DNA of 44,129 bases from Cytophagales bacterium. GTDB taxonomy: Bacteria > Bacteroidota > Bacteroidia > Cytophagales > Spirosomataceae. Position numbers and translations under genes: made by a program. The stretch lies in the NCBI GenBank assembly GCA_024742395.1, contig JANSYO010000040.1, forward strand, positions 1 to 44,129. The letters are read 5' to 3'. Below are positions 15,419-24,377 of this stretch, piece by piece (positions within the stretch are counted from its first letter, which is position 1; each line of letters begins with the position of its first letter). The notes beneath the pieces are model-generated. The model worked only from the letters and a program-made list of their open reading frames with translations. It did no database searches and was not told where the DNA came from.

Positions 15419-18400
15419 ATGAAAGTAAAACTTTACTTTAGGAGCTTACTTCTAGCGGTAATGGGTGTAGTTGTATCTATTGGATACGCTAATGCTCAGA
15501 GTCGAAGTGTAAGCGGGAAAGTTGTAGATTCTGGAGACAACCTGGGGATTCCCGGAGTTTCTGTTGTAATTCAGGGTACTACTACTGGTGTAACTACTGA
15601 TGCGGAAGGAAATTATTCCATCCAAGTTCGTGGTTCCAACGACGTTTTATTGTACAGTTTCGTGGGTTATGAGACTCAGCAGGTAGCTGTTGGGAGTCAA
15701 TCTCAAATCAACGTAACTCTCTTGTCTGATGTAGCTTCATTAGATGAGGTAATCGTAACAGGTTACTCAATTACAAACAAAAAGGAATCTACTGCTGCGG
15801 TTTCAATTGTAAAAGCAAAAGATTTGCAAGCTATTCCTTCAGGAAACGTTGAGCAGCAACTTGCCGGTCGTGTTGCCGGTGTAACTGTTGTAACCAACGG
15901 TCAGCCTGGTTCAAACTCTCAAATACGTGTTCGTGGATTTGGAGCCTTTGGTGGTAACTCTCCATTGATCATCGTGGATGGGGTGCCAACAGGAAGTACT
16001 AATTTCCTTTCTCCTGATGACATTGAAACTACAACAGTTTTGAAAGATGCTGCTGCAGCATCTATTTATGGTGCTCGTGCAGCCAACGGTGTATTTGTTT
16101 ACACAACCAAAAAGGGTAGAAAATCAAAAGGTTTCTCTGTTTCATATAATGGAATGTACGGAGCCACAGACCCTAATGTAAATGGTGCTCCTAAAATGCT
16201 TACTCCACAAGAGCAGGCAGATTACACCCATATTGCTTTTGAGAATGATGCAGCTGTAAATGGTACAACTCCTCAGTACACTCACCCTCAGTATGGTTCT
16301 AATGCACAGGCTACCTTGCCAGATTATCTTCATGCGAATGGTCAAAACGGCGTGAGAGGTTCAGTAGACTTAGCAGCTATTCAAGCGGCATATGATGCAG
16401 ATCCTTTAAATACATTCCTTATTAAGCCAAACCTTGAAGGAACAAATTGGTATGATGCTATTACAAGACTTGGTCAGCTTCACCGTCACAATCTAGGTTT
16501 TAGTGGAGGATCTGATAATGGTCGTTTCTATCTAGGTTTAAACCTTCAGGATCAGCAAGGTATCATCATCAATAACGATTTTAAGCGTTACAACATGAGA
16601 ATTAACTCTGAGTACGATCTTGGAAAAAGAGTTAGAGTGGGTGAAAACGTACAGTTTACCTACATCAGTATCTTAGGTCAGCAAGGAGGAAACAATGGAC
16701 AGGGATCTGCAGATGACGAGTCACAGCTACTTGCTGCATACCGTATGCCAACCGTAATTCCTGTTTATGATGAGTTTGGAAGCTTTGCTTCTACTAAGGC
16801 AGCTGGTTTTAATAACCCGCGTAACCCTGTTAGATCATTAATTAACGATAACCAAAATGACAGAGGATTCGGAATGTCAGGTTTTGGTAATGTTTACCTG
16901 GAGATTGACCCAATAAAAGACTTAACATTCAGAACAAGTTTGGGGGGTAGTATTAGCAATAACTACTACTATGGATACAATTATAAGTATTTAGGTGATT
17001 CAGAGCCTCAGGCTTCAGATTCATTTAATGAAGGTAGTGGTTTTGGAATTTCTTGGGTGTTAACTAATACCTTAAACTATAAGAAGAAAATTGGACAAAA
17101 TAACTTCAATATTCTATTAGGACAGGAAGCTCTTAATACAGGTAAAGGAAGAAACATTAACGGATCAGGTATTAATCCATTTACCATGGATCTTGACTAT
17201 GTGAACCTTGCATTGGTACAGAGCCCTGTAGTAAACTCCAGTTTATACAATGGTGTTAATTTCTACTCACTATTCGGTAAGTTAGACTATAGCCTAATGG
17301 ATAAGTATTTCGTAACGGCTCTACTTCGTCGCGATGGTTCGTCTCGTTTTGGAGCTAACAATCGTTACGGTATCTTCCCTGCCTTCTCTGCTGGTTGGAG
17401 AATTAGTGATGAAGAATTCATGAAAGACCTTTCTTTCATTACAGACTTGAAAATTCGTGGAGGATGGGGTGTAATGGGTAACTCTAATAACGTAGACCCT
17501 GCTAACCAGTACTCTTTATATGCACAAGGCATTGGTACTTCTCTATATCCAATTGCTGGACAGGCCAGTGGAGCAAATCCAGGTTACTACAAGTCTAGAA
17601 TTGGTAACCCTGACGCTAAGTGGGAGTCTTCTGAAACTTCAAACATAGGTTTTGATGCGACATTTGCCAACGGTAAATTCGAGGCAGTTGTTGATTTTTG
17701 GAGAAAGAATACTGTAGACTTACTTTATCAGGTTCCTTTACCTGCGGTGGTTGGTCCTAACTCTTCTGCTCCTTCTGTAAACGTAGCTTCTATGTTAAAC
17801 GAAGGTATTGATATTCAAATTATCAACAGAGGAAACCTAACCAACAAGATTAAGTATGACTTAACAGTGAATGGTGCCTTCCTTAAGAATGAAATTGTTT
17901 CTCTTGCAGAAGGAATTCCTTTCTTTGGTGGTTCTGCTTATAGAGGTATTAGCCCGATTCGTAACCAGCCAGGATATGGTATTTCTGCATTCTACGGTTA
18001 CAAAGTGTTAGGTTATTTCAATTCTCAGGAAGAAGTTAACAATCACCCAACTCAAACAGGTGCGGCAGTTGGTCGTTTCAAATATGAAGATGTTAATGGC
18101 GATGGAGAGATTACTCCGGATGACAGAACTTTCATTGGTTCTCCAATTCCAAAGTTTACTGGCGGTATCAACTTCGGTTTAACTATGGGTAACTGGGATT
18201 TGAATACTTACTTCAATACTTTCTTGGGTAATGATGTATGGAATCAGTCTAAATGGTTTACAGATTTCTACGGAACATTTGCCGGTTCTGGTAAAGGTGA
18301 AAGAGCTAAGCAATCATGGACTCCTGAATTAGGAGACAATGCACTTGCTCCAATCTGGGAATCTGCTTCAAATATCTCTACTTCTGGTGCTGAGAACTCT

Positions 18401-18655
18401 TGGTACGTAGAAGATGGTAGCTATTTCAGAATGCAGAATATCTCTTTAGGATATAGTTTGGCTCCGTCTGTTACTGAGAAATTGGGTATGACAAGTGCAA
18501 GAATTGCAGTTTCTGCCAATAACATTTTCACTTTAACTAAGTACTCTGGTTTAGATCCGGGTGTTGGTGGTGATGTAGATACTAACTTTGGTATCGATGT
18601 GGGTAACTTCCCGGTTACAAGAAGTTTCAATTTAGTATTGAACTTAGGATTTTAA
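15419..18655 (+). CDS. SusC-type TonB-dependent outer membrane transporter 1
   Basis: 1078 residues. The signal peptide ends at about residue 26 (GYANA^QS). Then come a carboxypeptidase-regulatory-like domain (30-105, VSGKVVDSGDNLGIPGVSVV), a TonB-box-like DEVIVTGY (109-116), the plug (LAGRVAGVTVV ... IRVRGFGAFGGNSPLIIVDGV ... ASIYGARAANGVFVYTTKKG), and a 22-strand barrel ending in Phe (NLVLNLGF). The protein imports a ligand across the outer membrane with its SusD partner as lid, driven by TonB. The operon continues with susD1 after 32 bases. It lacks the STN domain used for anti-sigma signalling, so regulation should come from elsewhere. The substrate is unknown: no carbohydrate-active enzyme is in the operon. 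Confidence 0.96.
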   Translation: MKVKLYFRSLLLAVMGVVVSIGYANAQSRSVSGKVVDSGDNLGIPGVSVVIQGTTTGVTTDAEGNYSIQVRGSNDVLLYSFVGYETQQVAVGSQSQINVTLLSDVASLDEVIVTGYSITNKKESTAAVSIVKAKDLQAIPSGNVEQQLAGRVAGVTVVTNGQPGSNSQIRVRGFGAFGGNSPLIIVDGVPTGSTNFLSPDDIETTTVLKDAAAASIYGARAANGVFVYTTKKGRKSKGFSVSYNGMYGATDPNVNGAPKMLTPQEQADYTHIAFENDAAVNGTTPQYTHPQYGSNAQATLPDYLHANGQNGVRGSVDLAAIQAAYDADPLNTFLIKPNLEGTNWYDAITRLGQLHRHNLGFSGGSDNGRFYLGLNLQDQQGIIINNDFKRYNMRINSEYDLGKRVRVGENVQFTYISILGQQGGNNGQGSADDESQLLAAYRMPTVIPVYDEFGSFASTKAAGFNNPRNPVRSLINDNQNDRGFGMSGFGNVYLEIDPIKDLTFRTSLGGSISNNYYYGYNYKYLGDSEPQASDSFNEGSGFGISWVLTNTLNYKKKIGQNNFNILLGQEALNTGKGRNINGSGINPFTMDLDYVNLALVQSPVVNSSLYNGVNFYSLFGKLDYSLMDKYFVTALLRRDGSSRFGANNRYGIFPAFSAGWRISDEEFMKDLSFITDLKIRGGWGVMGNSNNVDPANQYSLYAQGIGTSLYPIAGQASGANPGYYKSRIGNPDAKWESSETSNIGFDATFANGKFEAVVDFWRKNTVDLLYQVPLPAVVGPNSSAPSVNVASMLNEGIDIQIINRGNLTNKIKYDLTVNGAFLKNEIVSLAEGIPFFGGSAYRGISPIRNQPGYGISAFYGYKVLGYFNSQEEVNNHPTQTGAAVGRFKYEDVNGDGEITPDDRTFIGSPIPKFTGGINFGLTMGNWDLNTYFNTFLGNDVWNQSKWFTDFYGTFAGSGKGERAKQSWTPELGDNALAPIWESASNISTSGAENSWYVEDGSYFRMQNISLGYSLAPSVTEKLGMTSARIAVSANNIFTLTKYSGLDPGVGGDVDTNFGIDVGNFPVTRSFNLVLNLGF

Positions 18656-18687
18656 TCGATAATCATTTTAAATTAAGAATACATAAG

Positions 18688-20421
18688 ATGATGAAATTCA
18701 AAAACTTAAAAAGAGGTCTGTTGACAGTAATGGCTGTTACTACTTTGACCTTTTCATGTGACGACTCCTTTCTGGAGGTATTACCTACAGGTTCATTAGG
18801 AGAAGCACAGTTGCTTAGCCGAGATGGTCTTGAGGGTGCCTTGGTAGGAGCCTATTCCATGTTAAATGGAAAAGGGTTCGGAAGACCTTCCGGCCCTAAT
18901 AACTGGACTGGTCAAATGCTGGGTGGTGTATCAAATAAAGGTACTGACCCGGGTGATTATACTTCAATGAACCCTGTTCAGCGTTATGAAGTAGATGCTA
19001 CTTCAGGTGAAGTTTCCAGTATCTGGAGAGGGAAATATGAAGGTATTGCCAGAGCGAACTCTGTGATCAGATTAGCTACTCAGTCAGATCAGGTGTCTGA
19101 TGCGGTAAAAACAAGAATTATTGCAGAGGCAAGAGTTCTTAGAGGGCACTACTACTTCTGGTTAAAGGCTTGGTTTAACTCCATTCCTTATTTTGATGAA
19201 ACTATTCCTGATGCTGAATTACCAGATGTACCAAACACCACTGATGTTTGGGATAAAATTGCTGCGGATTTCAAATTCGGAATGGATAACCTTCCGGAAA
19301 CTCAGGCTGATGCTGGTAGAGTAAACAAATGGGCGGCTGCTGCTTATTTAGGTAAGGTAAAGTTGTATCAGAAGGATTATGCTGGTGCAAAAGCTATTTT
19401 TGACCAGGTGATTGCAAATGGACAGACTACCAATGGTAAGAAGTATGATTTAGTACCTCAGTTTGCTCAGATATTTAATGCTGAAAACGATAACCACGAA
19501 GAAGCTGTTTGGGCTGTTCAGTCTTCAAATAACACAGGAAGTACTAATAATGCTAACTGGTTTGATGATTTGAACTATCCTTACAATACAGGTTTAAATG
19601 GCCCTGGTAACTGCTGCGGATTTAACCAGCCTACTTTCACTATGCTGAACATGTATCGTACAAAAGATGGTTTACCACTTTTGGATATGTCTTTCAACGA
19701 TCCTGCAAATGCAGTTAAGAATGACTACAAGATTGAAGCTGATGCTCCTTATACAGAAGATGCAGGTCCATTAGATCCTCGTGTAGACCATACTATTGGT
19801 CGTAGAGGTATTCCTTATCTAGACTGGCAAGAGCATCCGGGTAAAGCTTGGATTCGTGACCAAACTTATGCCGGACCAAACTCTCCAAAGAAATTTGTTT
19901 ATTACAAAACTCAGGAGAATTCATTTACTGATGGTAGCTCTTGGACACGTGGTTATGCTACAATGAATGTGCCTATTATCCGTTTTGCTGATGTCTTGCT
20001 TATGGCAGCTGAGGCTGAAATTGAAGCGGGTACATTAGATAACGCATTGGCTCTTATTAACAGAGTTCGTGGTCGTGCTGCAGATCCTGCAGGATGGGTA
20101 ATGGAGTATGATGGTAGTGGCCCGGCTGCTAATTATCAGATATCTCTTTATTCTTCTTTTGCCAGTAAGGCTGATGCCTGGAAGGCCCTTAAAATGGAAA
20201 GAGTTCTTGAGCTTGCTCAGGAAGGTCACCGTTTCTGGGATTTGGTAAGATGGGGTGATGCAGATAGCTTCATCAACGGTGTTTACTTACCTCATGACAG
20301 TAAAATTCTTATCACCAAGTTTGGTGGTGCTAAATTTACTCCTGGTAAGAGTGAGTATTTACCAATTCCTCAATCAGAAATCGATATCCAACCTGCTTTA
20401 TCGCAGAATCCAGGGTATTAA
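18688..20421 (+). CDS. SusD/RagB-family surface lipoprotein 1
   Basis: 577 residues. The signal is LLTVMAVTTLTFSC with lipidated Cys24 (translation may begin at Met2). The SusD fold is visible: FLEVLPTGSL after the Cys, the helical TPR-like scaffold (SIWRGKYEGIARANSVI, AEARVLRGHYYFWLKAWF, AAAAYLGKVKLYQKDYAGAKAIFDQVI), and the C-terminal part (VPIIRFADVLLMAAEAEIE, LKMERVLELAQEGHRFWDLVRWG, EYLPIPQSEIDIQPALSQNPGY). It caps SusC1 and captures ligand. A vicinal Cys pair in GNCCGF (Cys309-Cys310) is unusual and is shared with the second SusD. A strong terminator follows 21 bases after the stop, closing a two-gene operon. Confidence 0.96.
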   Translation: MMKFKNLKRGLLTVMAVTTLTFSCDDSFLEVLPTGSLGEAQLLSRDGLEGALVGAYSMLNGKGFGRPSGPNNWTGQMLGGVSNKGTDPGDYTSMNPVQRYEVDATSGEVSSIWRGKYEGIARANSVIRLATQSDQVSDAVKTRIIAEARVLRGHYYFWLKAWFNSIPYFDETIPDAELPDVPNTTDVWDKIAADFKFGMDNLPETQADAGRVNKWAAAAYLGKVKLYQKDYAGAKAIFDQVIANGQTTNGKKYDLVPQFAQIFNAENDNHEEAVWAVQSSNNTGSTNNANWFDDLNYPYNTGLNGPGNCCGFNQPTFTMLNMYRTKDGLPLLDMSFNDPANAVKNDYKIEADAPYTEDAGPLDPRVDHTIGRRGIPYLDWQEHPGKAWIRDQTYAGPNSPKKFVYYKTQENSFTDGSSWTRGYATMNVPIIRFADVLLMAAEAEIEAGTLDNALALINRVRGRAADPAGWVMEYDGSGPAANYQISLYSSFASKADAWKALKMERVLELAQEGHRFWDLVRWGDADSFINGVYLPHDSKILITKFGGAKFTPGKSEYLPIPQSEIDIQPALSQNPGY

Positions 20422-20442
20422 TTTATAAAGGAATTAGTTCGT

Positions 20443-20481
20443 AAAAAGAGCTGAGAGATTCATTCTCTCAGCTCTTTTTTT
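20443..20481 (+). terminator. Strong terminator after susD1
   Basis: Perfect 16-bp stem (20443-20458 with 20464-20479) with a 5-base loop TTCAT, ending in a run of T. Full transcript release is expected, separating the first SusCD operon from the second. Confidence 0.92.
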
Positions 20482-21182
20482 GTTTTCATAATCTACTTTT
20501 TTTCATTCTGATTATTGCTGCTTTTCAATACTACGATGTTTCATTGATGGTAGAAATATGGAAGGCATAGACCTTTATAGCGATGTATCCCTCTTTGGCT
20601 TAACATTTATCTATCAATTGGATAGGTTTAAATCGTAATGTATACGATTTGTTTTCGTCTACAAAAACAGGGACTTGAAAGAAGAAATGTTGCGGTTAGT
20701 TGCGATACAGAGTGTCCTGAAATTCAGCTTGGATTATCGGACGGTTTCATAGAGTAAAGTATCAATCCATTGAAAGCTTTTATTCTATCCAATTTGGATT
20801 CTTTTATACATGTGATGGTTTTCCGGACGAATGACATGAAAGGTATACACGAAAAATTTGAAATCTTAGAAAAGTTATATTTCTAATGTACAAAAAAGTA
20901 GATTTTTTTGACCTTACTGAATAGGTCATCTGACCACAAAAAGATCGGAGCTTTTTTAAACACTCTTTAAAAATGTCAATTAGACACTTAAAAAAGTGCA
21001 ATCAGTCATGAACTTGTCAACATTTTGACATTTTTTTTGCAAATGCGAATATTTATTTCCTAAGATTAAATGTTGTTTGACGGTCATTGAGGTTAGAATG
21101 GTGCCACATTATATCAAAATAATACCGTTTTTTCCTTATGGCCGAAAGCAGTTTTATCTAAACCATTTAAACCAATTTTTCT
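20482..21182. other. 700-bp AT-rich gene-free region between the two SusCD operons
   Basis: I see no credible gene; the short open frames lack start context and family resemblance. The region holds possible control sites: TGCGGTTAGTTGC at 20691-20703 (also found before the LytTR gene); the inverted repeat CACTT-AAAA-AAGTG at 20985-20998; and TGTCAA-CATT-TTGACA at 21015-21030, followed by eight T, which could be an operator or a weak terminator. No exact TAnnTTTG promoter was found upstream of susC2. An unannotated small RNA or a long 5' leader is possible. Confidence 0.5.
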
Positions 21183-24100
21183 ATGAAATTAAAGCTTTAT
21201 CTAAAGCACTTTCTTTTGGTTACCATGGGTGTTGCATTTGCTTTTAGCACAGCACTGGCTCAGGGTAGAAAAGTAAGTGGGAAAGTCGTTGGCCTAGACG
21301 ACAACTTAGGAATTCCCGGGGCTTCAGTAGTGATTCAGGGTACATCTACAGGAACGACAACAGATGCAGATGGAAACTACTCTATTGATGTTAAAGGAAA
21401 TTCTGATGTGCTTGTGGTGAGTTTTGTAGGTTACACTACACAAACTATGGCTGTAGGAAATCAGTCTGTAATTAATTTTTCTCTGGCTACTGACATGAAC
21501 TCGCTGGAAGAAATTGTTGTGACAGGTTATCAGCAATTACGTAAGAAAGACATTACGGGGGCTGTGACTATTGTAGACACTGAAGAGCTGAAGTCTATCA
21601 AGTCAAGTTCATTTACGCAGAATTTGGCCGGTAGAGCTGCTGGTGTTACTGTATCTACTTCGGGTTCTCCGGGAGACGCCACCAACGTACGTATTCGTGG
21701 TATTTCTTCATTTACAAGTAACGACCCACTTTATATTATTGATGGGGTTCCGGTACAGGATCAATACCAAAATACGATTAACCCAGATGATATCGAGTCT
21801 ATTCAAGTATTGAAAGATGCTTCTACAGCTTCTATTTACGGTTCTCGTGCCTCGAACGGGGTAATTGTAATTACCACGAAGAAGGGTAAGGCCGGAAAGA
21901 CTAAATTGTCTTATAACGGTTCTTTTGGTCTTGTGAATCCTGTAAAAGGTTACGACGAGATCTTAAATACTGATTCGAAGGTATATGCTCAGGCCATGAA
22001 ATTGAAGTTCCCTACAGATACTCCATGGTTTGCTCAGGATCCGAATAATTTACCACAGTACATTCATACCAACGATGAATCACTTTGGGATCCTGCAAAG
22101 TATGATATCCTTTACAACCAGGTTACAGAAACCAACAAAATTGGTACAAACTGGTGGGAAGAAATGACGCGTACAGCCCAGATGAATGACCACAACCTGA
22201 GCCTTACGGGTGGTAATGATGCTGCTACTTTCAGCATCACGGCGGGTTATTTAAGTCAGGAAGGTATTCTTAATTTCACTGGCTTTAACAGAGGTACATT
22301 AAGAGCAAACTCTTCCTTTAAGGTTACTGACAAATTCAGAGTGGGTGAAAACTTAATGTATGCCGCTAACTGGGGTGTAGGTATCTCAAGTATTGGTGGA
22401 AATAACAACGAGCAGGGAATAATTGGTAATCTTCTTAAGACCACACCTGTAGTGCCAGTGGAAGATATCATGGGTAATCCTGGGGGGCACTTAACGGCTC
22501 TTTCCGGTAACTTTACCAACCCTACTCAGTTACTAATTAACAACCAGAACAACACCAATAAGTATAACAGAGTGCTTGGTAATGTCTATGCTGAGTATGA
22601 CGTAATCAAAGGGTTGACTTTGAGAACAAGTTTTGGTGCAGATATCGGAAACGGTTGGAACAAAGGTTTTACTTATCCTGAACCATACCGTGTAGAGGGA
22701 AACAAAACTAATAATGGTTTCAACGAAAACTGGAATAATAGTTATAACCTAACCTGGACTAATACTGCTAATTACATAGCAAATATTGGTGAAAAGCATG
22801 CACTGAATGTACTGGTAGGTCAGGAGGCTATCCAGTCTCGCGACAGAAACATTAATGGTAGATTGTCAAACTACTTTACTACTGATGTAAATGCCTGGTA
22901 TATCAATACAGCATTTGGAGATCCTGGGTCAAGACAAGTGAGCTCTGGTGGAAGTGAAAGCAGATTAGCTTCTGTTTTCGGAAAAGTAGATTATGCGTTT
23001 GCTGACAAGTATTTAATCTCTGCTACTGTTCGTCGTGATGGTTCTTCTAAATTCCTTTCTGATGTACGCTATGGTATTTTCCCTGCTGTATCAGTAGGAT
23101 GGAGACTATCTGAGGAGACCTTTATGCAGGATCTTAGCTGGTTGTCTGATTTGAAAATCAGAGCTTCGTATGGTGAACTTGGAAACCAGAATATCAGGAA
23201 TTATAACTTTGCAGATATTTATGGTGGTGCTGTTGGTGCTACTTTCTATGATATCAATGGTAATAATTCATCTCCGGCTACAGGATATTCATTAAGATCA
23301 AGAGGTAATGCAGTTACACAATGGGAGACGTCAAAAACTCGTAACATCGGTTTTGATGCGGCCTTATTGAACAACTCCTTAACTTTTGTTTTGGATGTGT
23401 ATAACAGAAATACAAGTAACCTACTTTATAACCCGCCACTTCCCGGAACAGCTGGTTCTGCCTCTGCTCCATTTGTAAACGTGGGTAGTATGGAAAATAA
23501 AGGTTTTGATATTGCTGTGGGTTGGAGAAAGAATTTCACCAGAGACCTTACATTCAATACAAGTCTAAACTTCTCTCGTTATGTAAACAAAATCGAGAAA
23601 ATTGCTGACGAGGTACCTTATTTCTATCCGAATGATAACCTTACTGAGCGTCTTCCACAGGGTAACTCTGCCTTCATTAATCAGGAAGGATACCCAATTT
23701 CTTCATTCAGAGGTTTCGTGGTTGATGGTTTGATTCAGACTGAGGCAGAAAGAGAAAGACAAACAGGTTCTCAGATCGGAGGTCTTAGATTCCGTGATGT
23801 AAACAATGATGGCATCATCAATGATGATGATATGCAAATTATTGGTAATCCGCATCCGGACTTTACCGCAGGTTTAAATCTAGGTTTAACTTACAAAGCC
23901 TTTGATTTAAATGCCTTCTTCTTCGGCTCTTATGGTAACGATATCTTTAATGCCACTAAGATTCAAACTTACTTCATGAACTTCAATTCAAACGTGATTA
24001 AGGATATTCTTGAAATTCAAGGAACTGGCGAATATCCGGCCATTAATGGTTTGGATGCTTCAAGCCGTAGTTCAAGTGAGTTCTATATTGAAGATGGTTC

Positions 24101-24359
24101 ATACTTACGTTTAAACAACCTTCAATTAGGCTATAATCTTCCTCAAAGTGTTTTAGGTAGAACCGGGATCAGCAGTGCAAGACTTTATCTGCAAGGTCAA
24201 AACCTATTTACTTTAACCAAGTACACCGGAGTGGACCCTGCCGTATCTAATGCAAATATTGGTAACGCAGGTAATGTGAATGACTTAAGAACTGGTTACG
24301 ATAACGGTAACTATCCTTCTAATAAGATCATGACTTTCGGTGTTAATTTAGAATTCTAA
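21183..24359 (+). CDS. SusC-type TonB-dependent outer membrane transporter 2
   Basis: 1058 residues, paralogous to SusC1 with the same domain layout. The signal ends at about residue 26 (STALA^QG), the regulatory-like domain covers 30-105 (VSGKVVGLDDNLGIPGASVV), and the TonB box EEIVVTGY is at exactly the same residues, 109-116. The plug contains LAGRAAGVTVSTSGSPGD, VRIRGISSFTSNDPLYIIDGV and ASIYGSRASNGVIVITTKKG; the barrel ends in Phe (TFGVNLEF). The N-terminal 120 residues are strongly similar to SusC1, but the barrel differs clearly, suggesting a different ligand. susD2 begins 18 bases after the stop. A 700-bp upstream region implies independent control. Confidence 0.96.
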   Translation: MKLKLYLKHFLLVTMGVAFAFSTALAQGRKVSGKVVGLDDNLGIPGASVVIQGTSTGTTTDADGNYSIDVKGNSDVLVVSFVGYTTQTMAVGNQSVINFSLATDMNSLEEIVVTGYQQLRKKDITGAVTIVDTEELKSIKSSSFTQNLAGRAAGVTVSTSGSPGDATNVRIRGISSFTSNDPLYIIDGVPVQDQYQNTINPDDIESIQVLKDASTASIYGSRASNGVIVITTKKGKAGKTKLSYNGSFGLVNPVKGYDEILNTDSKVYAQAMKLKFPTDTPWFAQDPNNLPQYIHTNDESLWDPAKYDILYNQVTETNKIGTNWWEEMTRTAQMNDHNLSLTGGNDAATFSITAGYLSQEGILNFTGFNRGTLRANSSFKVTDKFRVGENLMYAANWGVGISSIGGNNNEQGIIGNLLKTTPVVPVEDIMGNPGGHLTALSGNFTNPTQLLINNQNNTNKYNRVLGNVYAEYDVIKGLTLRTSFGADIGNGWNKGFTYPEPYRVEGNKTNNGFNENWNNSYNLTWTNTANYIANIGEKHALNVLVGQEAIQSRDRNINGRLSNYFTTDVNAWYINTAFGDPGSRQVSSGGSESRLASVFGKVDYAFADKYLISATVRRDGSSKFLSDVRYGIFPAVSVGWRLSEETFMQDLSWLSDLKIRASYGELGNQNIRNYNFADIYGGAVGATFYDINGNNSSPATGYSLRSRGNAVTQWETSKTRNIGFDAALLNNSLTFVLDVYNRNTSNLLYNPPLPGTAGSASAPFVNVGSMENKGFDIAVGWRKNFTRDLTFNTSLNFSRYVNKIEKIADEVPYFYPNDNLTERLPQGNSAFINQEGYPISSFRGFVVDGLIQTEAERERQTGSQIGGLRFRDVNNDGIINDDDMQIIGNPHPDFTAGLNLGLTYKAFDLNAFFFGSYGNDIFNATKIQTYFMNFNSNVIKDILEIQGTGEYPAINGLDASSRSSSEFYIEDGSYLRLNNLQLGYNLPQSVLGRTGISSARLYLQGQNLFTLTKYTGVDPAVSNANIGNAGNVNDLRTGYDNGNYPSNKIMTFGVNLEF

Positions 24360-24377
24360 AAATCGCAAAAGATACAA

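Noticed and set aside
20804-21001. 65-residue minus-strand frame in the gap before susC2
   Set aside because: Low-complexity AT-rich sequence, no recognisable motif, no promoter; not supported as a gene.
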